Assembly (NCBI GenBank): GCA_013824905.1
Contig: PNOO01000005.1
Coordinates: 1-23,688 of the forward strand
DNA from: Syntrophus sp. (in: bacteria)
GTDB taxonomy: Bacteria; Desulfobacterota; Syntrophia; Syntrophales; UBA5619
Direction of reading: 5' to 3'
DNA: 23,688 nucleotides
Shown: positions 1 through 8,131 of the stretch, in pieces
How positions within the stretch are numbered: the first letter of the stretch is position 1
How the letters are laid out: each line of letters begins with the position of its first letter
Program-made: the position numbers and the translations under genes
Notes under the pieces: model-generated
What the model was told of the DNA's origin: nothing
Database searches by the model: none
The model's input: only the letters and a program-made list of their open reading frames with translations

Positions 1-1015
1 CTTGATCGATACGCCCCTTCACAAAGGAAATATTTTCCGGACTGGGAAAATTGATCATCTCATCAATAAACGTAGGAGGACAGGTGACGACGACGTCGGC
101 CCCCGCCTTCTCCTCGAGGTGCCATAGCTTCAGGACTCCGTTCACTTTGGGTCCCACACGCAATGAACAGGAGAGAAGTTTGCTCGGATAGTTTCTCTCT
201 TTAATCAAACGGTAAGCCTTCTTGAAAATCGCCAGTTCTGCCAGACGTACGTCGGCCTCGGAAAGCTCTATGCCTTTTTCCCTGGCAAATTCTCTTAACC
301 CTCCCAGATCTCCGTAGCGAGCCTCCATATGCGTAATCACCGACCGCCAGCGTGACAGATCGATATTGTTTTTTCTGGCCTTCTCCAGGCCCCTTTGCAC
401 GGATTTGGCACAGTCCATCAGCTGGGGCAAAACAAAGGTCAAGGTATTGTTGGTCGATATACCCTGAGAGGTGAGGGTCTCGATGACCTCGTAGCCCTCC
501 TTTGTACCGGGTATCTTGATCATGACATTGGGATTGATGGCGACCAATTCCATCGCCTGCTTCAACATGGCCTCCTTGTCGAAAGCCTTCCGCGGATCCA
601 CTTGGCCGGAGAGAAATCCTTCGCGGTAGTTTGTCTGCTTAAAGAGCGGCAGGAACATGGTGGACCCCCGCTTCACTATCTCTTTATAAAGAAGCCAGAA
701 GAGGGATTCTTTGTCCAGCCCCTTATTCTTCTTTATAATTTCACTGGTTACTTCCTTCCAATACGGCTCATCATCCTGGATGGCCTGCAAAGACAACGCA
801 GGATTCGTCGTGACACCACGAATCAGAGAGTTTTTGTCGTCTTTCCCATTGTACATCCGGTCGAATTGGCGCTTCAGTGTCTCTTTATCTTCCTCTTGAG
901 CCTTGGCAAGCATTTTTCGGCACCAGTTTGCAAAGATCACAGGCGAAGAATCCCACCAAATCTCCATCCCGGGACTCACCTTGACCAGTTCCTCCAACAA
1001 GTTGTACTCCTTCAT
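1..1015 (-). CDS. Transaldolase-family protein (3' end cut by window edge)
   Basis: Transaldolases move a three-carbon dihydroxyacetone unit between sugar phosphates through a lysine Schiff base. Reading from the ATG at 1015, 338 codons are open and the frame runs off the window, so the C-terminus is missing. Family signatures seen: GVTTNPAL around residues 67-74, a VDPR motif near 139-142, and IKIPGTKEGYE at 166-176, where K167 fits the Schiff-base lysine. It is followed by QGISTNNTLTF (184-194), like the G-(I/V)-x-x-N-x-T-L-x-F motif. The start is preceded by a run of five G (minus strand), a fair ribosome-binding site. It lies 76 bases downstream of a GntR regulator gene and on the same strand as an ABC importer, so it probably acts on the imported compound. 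It could be a true transaldolase, a fructose-6-phosphate aldolase-like enzyme or a sulfo-sugar transaldolase. Family is clear, substrate is not. Confidence 0.85.
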   Translation of the reverse strand, partial: MKEYNLLEELVKVSPGMEIWWDSSPVIFANWCRKMLAKAQEEDKETLKRQFDRMYNGKDDKNSLIRGVTTNPALSLQAIQDDEPYWKEVTSEIIKKNKGLDKESLFWLLYKEIVKRGSTMFLPLFKQTNYREGFLSGQVDPRKAFDKEAMLKQAMELVAINPNVMIKIPGTKEGYEVIETLTSQGISTNNTLTFVLPQLMDCAKSVQRGLEKARKNNIDLSRWRSVITHMEARYGDLGGLREFAREKGIELSEADVRLAELAIFKKAYRLIKERNYPSKLLSCSLRVGPKVNGVLKLWHLEEKAGADVVVTCPPTFIDEMINFPSPENISFVKGRIDQ

Positions 1016-1056
1016 ATTACCCCCTTATTTACGACTTTAATGTTGTTTGTTGTTTA

Positions 1057-1072
1057 GATGTATATACACATC
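1057..1072. promoter_or_regulatory. Near-palindromic site, candidate GntR operator
   Basis: The 16 bases GATGTATATACACATC match their own reverse complement at 14 of 16 positions and contain the perfect 10-base palindrome TGTATATACA (1059-1068). The site sits in the 76-base gap between the GntR gene stop and the transaldolase start. Short palindromes of the TGT...ACA kind are usual for HutC/UTRA-type GntR regulators. Binding is inference. Confidence 0.4.
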
Positions 1073-1091
1073 ACTCAGCAAAAAAGCAAGT

Positions 1092-1868
1092 TTAATCCTC
1101 ATGCAAATGGTTCTCCCTGATATGGTAACGACCGAGTTCAACCTCGAAAACATACTTGTCTCCCCGGTAATAAGAATATAAAAGCTCCACCGGGCAGTTG
1201 TTTTCGTCATACGTCAGGCTTTCCATGAAAAAAGCCGCAGTATTTTCGGGTACATTCAGGTAGGATGCTATACGACCTTTCAGATTGACCGCACGGATGG
1301 TCTGTTCAGATCTGGCCAGAGTGATATTGAACCGTTCGTAAAGGATCTGATACATAGAGGCGGTAAGATCCATCTCCAGAATCTCCTTGAATGTGAAGTA
1401 GGGAAGGAAGCTTTCCTCATAGATAAAGGGCATTTTATCGCCGGTCCGGAGGCGACGGATCGCCACCACCTTTCCGTTCTGGCCTAAGATCAATTTTCTG
1501 GATACCTGCTCCTTCGCCTCTTCCACCCCCTTCTTGATGATTCTTGTCGTCTCCTTGATCCCAAGCTCCCGCAGGTCGTCACTAAAGCTCGAAATATTCT
1601 TGAGCTGATGTTTGATCGCCAGTGGGGTCTCCGCGCAGACGAATGTTCCCAGACCCTTTTCCTTCCGCAGTATTCCCGCCGCCGTTAATTCCGTGATGGC
1701 CTGTCTGAGGGTATTCCTGTTGACTTGACAGATCCTGGCCAGCTCGACCTCCGACGGCAGGGCGCCACCCTTTTCGTACCTCCCTGACTGGATCAGATCT
1801 TTGATCCAAGCGCTGATCTGCAGATATTTCGGGATAGGGTTATTCGGATCGATGATGTTCATTTGCAT
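1092..1868 (-). CDS. GntR family transcriptional regulator, HutC/UTRA subfamily
   Basis: Probable ligand-responsive repressor of this transport operon. The N-terminal third is a GntR winged helix: PIPKYLQI opening, then GALPSEVELA near residues 35-44, a VNRNTLRQAITEL recognition helix and GLGTFV closing the wing near 78. The rest is a UTRA effector domain, with the family pattern of R-x-R-x-x-D/G-x-x-PF-x-x-E-x-S around 138-154. Length (258 aa) is usual. ATG 1868 is 9 bases after the permease stop. The second ATG (codon 3, 1862) has better spacing from the GGAG at the junction and may be the real start. UTRA regulators sense small molecules such as sugar phosphates, phosphonate or histidine-pathway compounds. 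Position between transporter and transaldolase suggests it senses the imported substrate or a product. Ligand unknown. Confidence 0.9.
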   Translation of the reverse strand: MQMNIIDPNNPIPKYLQISAWIKDLIQSGRYEKGGALPSEVELARICQVNRNTLRQAITELTAAGILRKEKGLGTFVCAETPLAIKHQLKNISSFSDDLRELGIKETTRIIKKGVEEAKEQVSRKLILGQNGKVVAIRRLRTGDKMPFIYEESFLPYFTFKEILEMDLTASMYQILYERFNITLARSEQTIRAVNLKGRIASYLNVPENTAAFFMESLTYDENNCPVELLYSYYRGDKYVFEVELGRYHIRENHLHED

Positions 1869-1877
1869 AGACTCCGC

Positions 1878-3626
1878 TTATCTCGAATTGCTCATACCCG
1901 TAAGCCCGGAACTGCCGGTGGTAAGCCTCATAATCACCAGGAAAATCGCGACAATAAGCACGACCACCGTACACATGGCATTGGCGCTCGCCGTTCTGCC
2001 ATCCACATCAAGAAAAATGATCTCGATAGCGGCGAGTTTGATCTGAGCCGAAACAAGAAATAATACGGCGCTGATCGTCGTCATAGACCGCATGAAAAAG
2101 AATGTGGTCGTGGAGAGAAAGGCCACCTTGGAAAGAGGAAATACGATCCGCGTGAACGTGGTCACCGGTCCCGCGCCAAGACTGACCGCAGCCTCCTCGA
2201 CAGACTTGTCGATCTGCTTGAGGTTCGCCGTGCCGGAGAGGACGCCCAGGGTGAAATTGGCGATCACCACGTTGATGATGATGATCCAGATCGTGCCATA
2301 GATTAAAAAGTAGGGTTTGTTGAATGCCAATACGTATCCCAGACCTAGCACCACACCTGGGATGGCGGCCGGCAGAACCGACAGAGCATAAAGAAGCTGC
2401 TCACCCCTAGGCTTTTTCTTTTCGATGATGTAGGCCGCCACCAATGTAATGGAGGCCCCAACTATGGCCACCACCAGAGATACCAGGAGGCTCGTCCAGA
2501 TGGGGGCGTATTTGATGGCGATCATCGTCCGGAAGGCGCCGGGCTCCAGGACGCTGTTCCAGAACGCAGTCCAAAGCGGTACGCTCGCCCCGAGGGAAGG
2601 GAAGTCGAAATGTTTGAGGGTAAGTGAAAAATCATAGGGCCATGTATTGACGAATGAGCCCAGGAAGACCGTAATGAAAACCAGAAGGATGCAGGCACAG
2701 ATGAATCCCGAGTAAGCGGTGAACGCCCATTTCTTCAAGGGCCGTGAGGGCTGGATGAAGGGACGGGCTTGGCCGCTGATCATGGCATAGCTCTTCCGGG
2801 TCAGATAGTAGTTTATCGCAAAGGCCGTGATGGAGGGAACCAGGAGAATCACGCTGATGGTCGCCCCCAGATCGAACCGCTGCATGCCGAAAACCTTGTT
2901 GACGATCTCCGTTGCCAGAACGGAATAATCCCCCCCGATCACAACGGGAATACCGAAATCCGTGATGGTGAGGTTGAAGGTGAGCGCCGCTGCGCTGGCG
3001 ATGCCGTACTTTGCCGAAGGGAGGGTCACCTTGAAGAAGGTTTTCAGGGCGGAAGCGCCGAGGCTCTGCGCGGCCTCGTCAAGGCGCGTGTCAACCGCGG
3101 AAAGAGTCGTATAAAGTATGAAAAGGGCGTTGGGGAAACAGTAGAGGATCTCTCCCACAATGATGCCCGTGGCGCCGTAAATGTTCCAGCTCGTGCCCAG
3201 GAGATACCGCGTAATGATGCCGTTGCGGCCGAATAGCAGAATGAGGGCAAGGGCCTGGATGATGGTCGGAGCGATCAAGGGTAGCGTGGAGATCGTATAG
3301 AAGAAACCCTTGCCCGGCATGGTAGTGCGGGTGAGACCATAGGCGAACAAAAAGGCCAGCACAGTGGTGATGACCATGGTCACAGTGGATACGAACATGC
3401 TGTTATAGAAAGAACGGAATATCTTTGGCTCGGAGAAATAATCCAGATAGTTTTGAAGGGAAAAAACACCATCCTTAATGAAGCTCAGGCGGCAGATGTC
3501 CACCACCGGATAGAGCAGGAAGAGTGCCAGAATAACCAGCAGAAAAGCCATGATCACCCCGGTAAAGAGGTTGTCGGCGGTGAACCACGAGGAGAATCGT
3601 TTTCCGGAAGGTTCGACAGGATTCAT
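1878..3626 (-). CDS. ABC transporter fused permease (two MetI-like domains), PhnU2/AfuB type
   Basis: Inner-membrane channel of a binding-protein-dependent importer. The 582-residue protein carries two complete permease units in one chain, about 12 membrane helices in all, where many systems use two proteins. Each half has the cytoplasmic EAA loop that docks on the ATPase: DEAAQSLGASALKTF near residues 182-196 and EEAAVSLGAGPVTTF near 482-496. The fused form fits the family annotated as putative 2-aminoethylphosphonate permease (PhnU2 type) and also ferric-iron/sugar-phosphate permeases (SfuB/AfuB). The ATG overlaps the ATPase stop as ATGA, so the two are translationally coupled. The product is a permease beyond doubt; the substrate assignment is weak. 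Confidence 0.9.
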   Translation of the reverse strand: MNPVEPSGKRFSSWFTADNLFTGVIMAFLLVILALFLLYPVVDICRLSFIKDGVFSLQNYLDYFSEPKIFRSFYNSMFVSTVTMVITTVLAFLFAYGLTRTTMPGKGFFYTISTLPLIAPTIIQALALILLFGRNGIITRYLLGTSWNIYGATGIIVGEILYCFPNALFILYTTLSAVDTRLDEAAQSLGASALKTFFKVTLPSAKYGIASAAALTFNLTITDFGIPVVIGGDYSVLATEIVNKVFGMQRFDLGATISVILLVPSITAFAINYYLTRKSYAMISGQARPFIQPSRPLKKWAFTAYSGFICACILLVFITVFLGSFVNTWPYDFSLTLKHFDFPSLGASVPLWTAFWNSVLEPGAFRTMIAIKYAPIWTSLLVSLVVAIVGASITLVAAYIIEKKKPRGEQLLYALSVLPAAIPGVVLGLGYVLAFNKPYFLIYGTIWIIIINVVIANFTLGVLSGTANLKQIDKSVEEAAVSLGAGPVTTFTRIVFPLSKVAFLSTTTFFFMRSMTTISAVLFLVSAQIKLAAIEIIFLDVDGRTASANAMCTVVVLIVAIFLVIMRLTTGSSGLTGMSNSR

Positions 3627-4708
3627 TTTTTCCCCTCCCCATCGGCAAATATCAGAAATGCCTCAGGAGGGAAATAGAGATAAATATCGTCCCCCCGCTT
3701 CAAAGAACGTTGACCGAACTCCTTCTCATTGATATCGGCGATGACCTCCTCCCCGTCAATTTCGATGAGAAGCCTTACGGCAGCTCCCAGAAAAACCACG
3801 ACCTCAATCCGGCCGGCTACGAGGTTCATGGGTTCGTCGACCCTGGGGGGGGCTTCCTTTTTGAACACTTCCACATTTTCCGGCCGGATGGCCAGAGAAA
3901 CGGCCTCATCCGCCCCGGCGCCGTTCTTTTTTACCTTGATTTTTCTCTTGCCGATATCGACGACATCTCCGGTACGGCGGCCTTTAAAGAAATTGGAGGT
4001 TCCCACGAAGTCCGCCACAAAGCTGCAGGTGGGGTTTTTATAGATATCTATCGGCCGTCCCACCTGACGGAACTGTCCCTTTTCCATGACGACCACCCGA
4101 TCGGCGATGGAAAGGGCCTCCTCCTGATCGTGGGTGACATGGATCATCGTTTTCTTCAATTCCTGCTGCAATCGCTTGATCTCCGCGCGAAGACGGAGTC
4201 TGATTTTTGCATCCAGGGCGCTCAAGGGTTCGTCGAGGAGCAGGACCTGAGGATCTGGGGCCAGGGCCCTTACAAGGGCGACCCGCTGTTGCTGCCCCCC
4301 GCTCAATTGTGCCGGATAGAGTTTGCGCCAATCAGACAAACCGATCAAGTCGAGCATCTTATCCACCCGATCCGCGATCTCCTTCTTCGGCATTTTTCTC
4401 ATTTTCAAGCCGAAGGCGATGTTCTCCTCCACGGTCATATTCGGGAAAAGGGCATAGGACTGAAATACGATTCCGAATTCACGCTTTTTGGGGATGAGAT
4501 CGTTGATGACGTTGTTATTAAAGATCACATTTCCTTTCGTTACCGTTTCAAATCCGGTGATCATCCTGAGGATTGTCGTTTTTCCGCAACCGCTTGGTCC
4601 CAGAAAACAGATGAATTCCCCTTCTTTGATCTCTAAATTGACACGATCAACGGCGGTAAGGTTTCCGTAGCATTTGGTGAGATTTTCCAGCCTGAGGTCT
4701 CTGCCCAT
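3623..4708 (-). CDS. ABC transporter ATP-binding protein, PhnT2/AfuC/PotA-like
   Basis: ATPase that powers the importer from the cytoplasmic face of the inner membrane. All motifs of an active ABC ATPase are present: Walker A GPSGCGKTT (37-45), Q-loop VFQSYALFP (81-89), signature LSGGQQQR (135-142), Walker B VLLLDEP (155-161) and switch histidine H193 in VTHDQEEA. The last 110 or so residues form a TOBE-type domain, as in the spermidine/iron/phosphonate importer group (361 aa is usual). The gene follows the binding-protein gene after a 103-base gap that holds a strong terminator hairpin, and overlaps the permease gene by 4 bases. Family assignment is firm. The phosphonate label used for relatives is only a prediction. 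Confidence 0.92.
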   Translation of the reverse strand: MGRDLRLENLTKCYGNLTAVDRVNLEIKEGEFICFLGPSGCGKTTILRMITGFETVTKGNVIFNNNVINDLIPKKREFGIVFQSYALFPNMTVEENIAFGLKMRKMPKKEIADRVDKMLDLIGLSDWRKLYPAQLSGGQQQRVALVRALAPDPQVLLLDEPLSALDAKIRLRLRAEIKRLQQELKKTMIHVTHDQEEALSIADRVVVMEKGQFRQVGRPIDIYKNPTCSFVADFVGTSNFFKGRRTGDVVDIGKRKIKVKKNGAGADEAVSLAIRPENVEVFKKEAPPRVDEPMNLVAGRIEVVVFLGAAVRLLIEIDGEEVIADINEKEFGQRSLKRGDDIYLYFPPEAFLIFADGEGKK

Positions 4709-4753
4709 TTTCTGTCCTCGCTTAGATGTTGAGAGATCTATACAGATAAGTAG

Positions 4754-4798
4754 AAAAAAATCTTCCGGTCATCCCGACCGAAGCGGGATGACCGGAAG
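4754..4798 (-). terminator. Intrinsic terminator between binding-protein and ATPase genes
   Basis: A perfect 15-base inverted repeat (4762-4776 with 4784-4798, loop of 7) is followed on the minus strand by A and then seven U. It lies just after the binding-protein stop and before the ATPase start. Partial termination here would give more binding protein than ATPase and permease, a common arrangement in importer operons. The G+C-rich repeat could also belong to a dispersed intergenic repeat family. Confidence 0.8.
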
Positions 4799-4811
4799 CG
4801 TTCTCTACAGA

Positions 4812-5819
4812 TTATTTCTGGAAGAGCCCCTCCCATTTCTTCTTGATGGCCTCGCTATTCTTGGCCTGCCAGGCGAAATCCATGGGGTAGAGTTTGATTT
4901 CAGAGAGTTTCGGCAGATCAGGACGTGAGGGAATCCCGGGAAGGGTCACACCGTGCTTGAATTTTGCGTACTCTTTCATGGCGTTGTCCGTGATGGCCCA
5001 ATCCAGGAATCTCTTCGCGGCGTTGGGGTTTTTCGCCCCTTTGAGCAGGGCATTGGCCTCCACTTCATATCCCGCACCCTCGATTGGGAAGACAAACTTA
5101 ACAGGGAAGCCCTGTTTGATCAATTCGGCTACGACGAATTCGAAGGAGGCCCCCACGGCAAACTCTCCGGCGGCGGTCATTTTGGCCGGACGGGACCCGC
5201 TCTTGATGTACTGGCCGATGTTCTTGTCCAGTTTCTTCAGGAACTCCCAGCCGTCTTCCTTGCCCTCCTTCGCCCCGTACATCTGGAGGATGCTGGCAAT
5301 CTGGAGGAATCCCGTACCGGAGGCCACGGGGTTGGGCATGGTCACGAGGCCCTTGAATTTCGGATCGAGGAGGTCGTTCCACCCCTTGGGCATGGGCAGT
5401 CCCTTCTCCTGCATGACTTTGGTATTCACGCAGAAGGCCGCGATGTACATATCGATCCCGACGTACAAATCCTGGGGGTGCACAAAGCGCTTTTCGAGTC
5501 TTTCCACGCCTTTGGGCTTGTAAGGGACCAGCAGGCCCTTGGGAATGAATTCTTCCATGTTGGTCACGGCCCACCCCCAGATCAGGTCCGCCTGGGGATT
5601 GTCTTTTTCGGCCAACATGCGTGCACCCAGCTCTCCCGTGGAAAGACGGATGATGTTGATTTCCAGGTCCGGCATATCTCTTCTGGCCGCCTCAAGGTAT
5701 TTCACTGTTTCATCCGTCTCCAACGAAGTGTAAACCGTCACCTTTTCCGCGGCAATCGCATTGACCGCCAGACACATTGCCATGATACCCGCGATAAAAA
5801 AAACACCTGCTCGCTTCAT
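4812..5819 (-). CDS. Periplasmic substrate-binding protein, PhnS2/AfuA-like
   Basis: Binds substrate in the periplasm and delivers it to the permease encoded downstream. The N-terminus is a classic Sec signal peptide: KR, a hydrophobic stretch, then an AIAA-type cleavage site near residue 24. The mature protein begins VTVYTSLETDE, typical of the iron/phosphonate/sugar-phosphate class of two-lobed binding proteins (SBP_bac family), and has DLYVGIDMYIAAF near 117-129. Length (335 aa) is normal. The start is supported by AGGAGGT about 8 bases upstream. Closest named type I recognise is the putative 2-aminoethylphosphonate binding protein. AfuA, of the same fold, binds hexose phosphates. Iron is unlikely because I do not see the paired-tyrosine pattern of FbpA near the C-terminal third, but I cannot align it properly. 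Confidence 0.87.
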   Translation of the reverse strand: MKRAGVFFIAGIMAMCLAVNAIAAEKVTVYTSLETDETVKYLEAARRDMPDLEINIIRLSTGELGARMLAEKDNPQADLIWGWAVTNMEEFIPKGLLVPYKPKGVERLEKRFVHPQDLYVGIDMYIAAFCVNTKVMQEKGLPMPKGWNDLLDPKFKGLVTMPNPVASGTGFLQIASILQMYGAKEGKEDGWEFLKKLDKNIGQYIKSGSRPAKMTAAGEFAVGASFEFVVAELIKQGFPVKFVFPIEGAGYEVEANALLKGAKNPNAAKRFLDWAITDNAMKEYAKFKHGVTLPGIPSRPDLPKLSEIKLYPMDFAWQAKNSEAIKKKWEGLFQK

Positions 5820-6188
5820 ACGCCTGACCTCCTTATCGTGTTGACCATCAGCACTTTCCTTTCAAACCGCTAAACCACATCCGCTTAAATTATTGTCTCA
5901 TCCGAAGACAAGACCCTTCTTAACGATGCATTTGATCCGCAAGCAAAACCAAGCGACCTTCGACTGCAAAGTGGGAGTATAAAAATAAGGATCTGGGTAC
6001 GTTGGATACCTAGCGCCGGCCGAAGGATGAATCCATTGTGAGTTCATGAAAGCACCTCGCAATCAGGGAAAGGATAGAAATGAAAGCGTCTCACTACGAC
6101 TACTTGAAAATATTTCCGGGGTCAATCATTTTTTCCGGTTATGTTCATGGAAATGCGAATTCAAGAACAGATCTCATTTTGTATAGTG
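5820..6188. promoter_or_regulatory. Upstream region of the transport operon; weak promoter and inverted repeat
   Basis: This 369-base gap separates the end of the arn operon from the binding-protein gene (both minus strand). The only firm signal is the AGGAGGT ribosome site at about 5828-5834. A weak minus-strand promoter may be TTGCTT (5941-5946) and TTAAGA (5918-5923) with a 17-base spacer. Just past it lies an inverted repeat TTGTCT-N7-AGACAA (5893-5911), near the predicted start of transcription, which could be an operator or a small hairpin. I see no clear terminator for arnD and nothing coding that I trust. Confidence 0.35.
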
Positions 6189-7100
6189 TCACACGGCGCA
6201 TGGAACAGAACGTCCTGGGAGAAGCCGCAGATGGAATCGCCTGGTCATCAGCGCTTCCCTGTCCAATAGCTGCAGGATGTCACAGAGGGGTAGAAAGCGA
6301 TACTCTCTTTTTTTTACGGCACGAATGAGATCGAGGAAAGGCTCACTCCATAGCCCACCTTCGACTTCTGCATGAACCGGCAGGACATGGATTCCCCCTT
6401 CGGCAAGCCCTGAGAGAATAGCCCGTGTAGCCCCTTCAATCCCCATTTCCTCGAAACAGGGGAGATCTGAGGGAATTTCAATCAGATCCGCGGTTTCATG
6501 GATAAAGGGCTTCTTTGCTCGCGTACAACTGACGTATTCGAAACCCAAGTTATGGGCAAAGGATAGAACTCGGTCGTCTATCAGCCAGGCAGGGGCGCCA
6601 AAAGCGGTAGGTTTCTTCCCCGTCAATTTTTGAAATCCATTGATACCGAGCTTGAACCAATCGCGAATCCAGGTCTCCGTGTGGGTGGTGAGCTCATCCT
6701 GCCAGCGCCTGTGATCCCAGGCATGAAACTGCACCTCGTGGCCTTCTTCCACGATCTGCCGTACGAGGTCGGGGAAAGAAAGGGCAATCAGAGGCGAAGG
6801 GAGGAGCGTCCCATACAGAGCGGTCCGCAAGCCATAGAGACTTGCGGCACGGGTCTGAACCATCTTTTTCAGAAACCGTGGATTCTTCAAAAGCTGAAAA
6901 ACGGCCCTTCCGGAGGCATCCGGTCCAATACTCAGAAAAAAGGTTGCCGTGAGCCTCTCCTCCCTCAGCAGGGAAAGCAGCCGGGGTACGCCCCTCTTCA
7001 TCCCCTGATAGGTGTCCACATCGATTTTTAATCCGAGAATCCGTTTCAATTCCTCCTCTATAAATAAACCTCCTCCCCCAGTCATGGGAATCATCGTCAT
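6189..7100 (-). CDS. arnD: ArnD, 4-deoxy-4-formamido-L-arabinose-phosphoundecaprenol deformylase
   Basis: Removes the formyl group from undecaprenyl-phosphate-L-Ara4FN, giving the L-Ara4N lipid donor used by ArnT. It is a polysaccharide-deacetylase fold protein acting at the inner membrane. Conserved metal/catalytic blocks are visible: KIDVDT near residues 25-30, HAWDH near 125-129 and the C-terminal HAEVEGG. The segment ASLYGLRTALYGTLLP closely resembles enterobacterial ArnD. The ATG at 7100 overlaps the arnA decarboxylase stop (ATGA). It gives about 20 residues more than E. coli ArnD, which starts just before the IDVDT motif. An in-frame TTG at codon 18 is an alternative but has a poorly spaced ribosome site. 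Last gene of the arn operon. Confidence 0.92.
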   Translation of the reverse strand: MTMIPMTGGGGLFIEEELKRILGLKIDVDTYQGMKRGVPRLLSLLREERLTATFFLSIGPDASGRAVFQLLKNPRFLKKMVQTRAASLYGLRTALYGTLLPSPLIALSFPDLVRQIVEEGHEVQFHAWDHRRWQDELTTHTETWIRDWFKLGINGFQKLTGKKPTAFGAPAWLIDDRVLSFAHNLGFEYVSCTRAKKPFIHETADLIEIPSDLPCFEEMGIEGATRAILSGLAEGGIHVLPVHAEVEGGLWSEPFLDLIRAVKKREYRFLPLCDILQLLDREALMTRRFHLRLLPGRSVPCAV

Positions 7101-8131
7101 TCACGAAAAGACGGTCCGTTTTCTTCGAGAAAAGCATAGAGTGTCATTCGAAGGGAATCCTCCAAACCGATCTTCGGCGACCACCCCAAAAGCTTCCGTG
7201 CTTTTTCGATGCTCGGTTTCCGGGTATAGATATCCTGATAGCCTTTTCCATAATAGGTCTCGGCGGGAACCTCGATGATCTCCGAATATTGACCATCGTT
7301 TTTATGATCGGGATGACCCATGAAAAGCCGTTTCAGGAGGTCGGCCAATTCCCTTACCGAGCACTCATTTTCTGGGTTGCCGATGTTGATGATCTGGTTC
7401 ATGCAAGTATTGTTTGCGTTTTCTAAAATTTTCAGCAAAGCCCCGATGCCGTCGTCTACATACGTGAAACAACGCTTTTGACTCCCTCCATCAACCAGGG
7501 AGATCGGGCGCTTCATCAGGAGCTCCGCGATGAACTGCGTCACCACCCGGGAACTGCCCTCCTTTGCCGCATAGAGGGAATCCAGACGGGGGCCGACCCA
7601 GTTGAAAGGACGGAACAGTGTGAATTCGAGATGTCCCCGTGTGCCATAGGCGTAAATGACGCGGTCCAGAAGCTGCTTACAGCAGGAGTAAATCCAGCGC
7701 TCCTTATGGATCGGTCCGACCACCAGGTAACTCTCGTCCTCCTTGAATTCCGGATCTGGGCAGGCGCCATAAACCTCTGAGGTGGAAGGGAATACAACCC
7801 TCTTGTGGTATTTCACACAGTACTTGATCACATGGAGATTCATCTCGAAATCGAGGTTATAGACACTGATGGGGTCTTCCACATACAGTTTCGGTGTAGC
7901 TATGGCCACGAGGGGCATGACGACATCGCACTTCTTGACGTGATACTCGATCCATTCCCGGTTGATCGCGATATCTCCTTCTATAAAATGGAAGCGGGGA
8001 TTCCGGAGGGACTTTCCCAGGCGGTCGTCGGAAAGATCCATGCCGTAGACGCTCCAATTAGTCTCATCAAGTATCCTCTCGGTCAGGTGGTGGCCGATGA
8101 AACCGTTCACCCCCAAAATCAATATCTTCAT
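7097..8131 (-). CDS. arnA: UDP-glucuronate decarboxylase, C-terminal half of ArnA as a separate gene
   Basis: Oxidises and decarboxylates UDP-glucuronate to UDP-4-keto-arabinose with NAD+, the first committed step of L-Ara4N synthesis. It is a short-chain dehydrogenase/reductase: the dinucleotide loop GVNGFIG is at 7-13, the STSEVYG motif puts E119 at the position of ArnA E434, and YSCCK gives the Y148/K152 pair. R304 in TRKPS matches ArnA R619. The sequence follows the E. coli ArnA dehydrogenase domain throughout. In E. coli this domain is fused behind the formyltransferase in one 660-residue protein. Here it is a 344-residue gene that overlaps the formyltransferase gene by ATGA, in the same order. 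Confidence 0.93.
   Translation of the reverse strand: MKILILGVNGFIGHHLTERILDETNWSVYGMDLSDDRLGKSLRNPRFHFIEGDIAINREWIEYHVKKCDVVMPLVAIATPKLYVEDPISVYNLDFEMNLHVIKYCVKYHKRVVFPSTSEVYGACPDPEFKEDESYLVVGPIHKERWIYSCCKQLLDRVIYAYGTRGHLEFTLFRPFNWVGPRLDSLYAAKEGSSRVVTQFIAELLMKRPISLVDGGSQKRCFTYVDDGIGALLKILENANNTCMNQIINIGNPENECSVRELADLLKRLFMGHPDHKNDGQYSEIIEVPAETYYGKGYQDIYTRKPSIEKARKLLGWSPKIGLEDSLRMTLYAFLEENGPSFRE

Noticed and set aside
395..1057. 220-codon plus-strand frame
   Set aside because: Antisense to the transaldolase-like gene, whose family motifs are clear.
3710..4636. 308-codon plus-strand frame
   Set aside because: Antisense to the ABC ATPase gene with all its motifs; shadow frame.
4953..5873. 306-codon plus-strand frame
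   Set aside because: Antisense to the binding-protein gene, which has a signal peptide and a good ribosome site.
6080..6328. 82-codon plus-strand frame with a fair ribosome site (GGAAAGG)
   Set aside because: Its second half is antisense to the end of arnD and the product has no recognisable feature.
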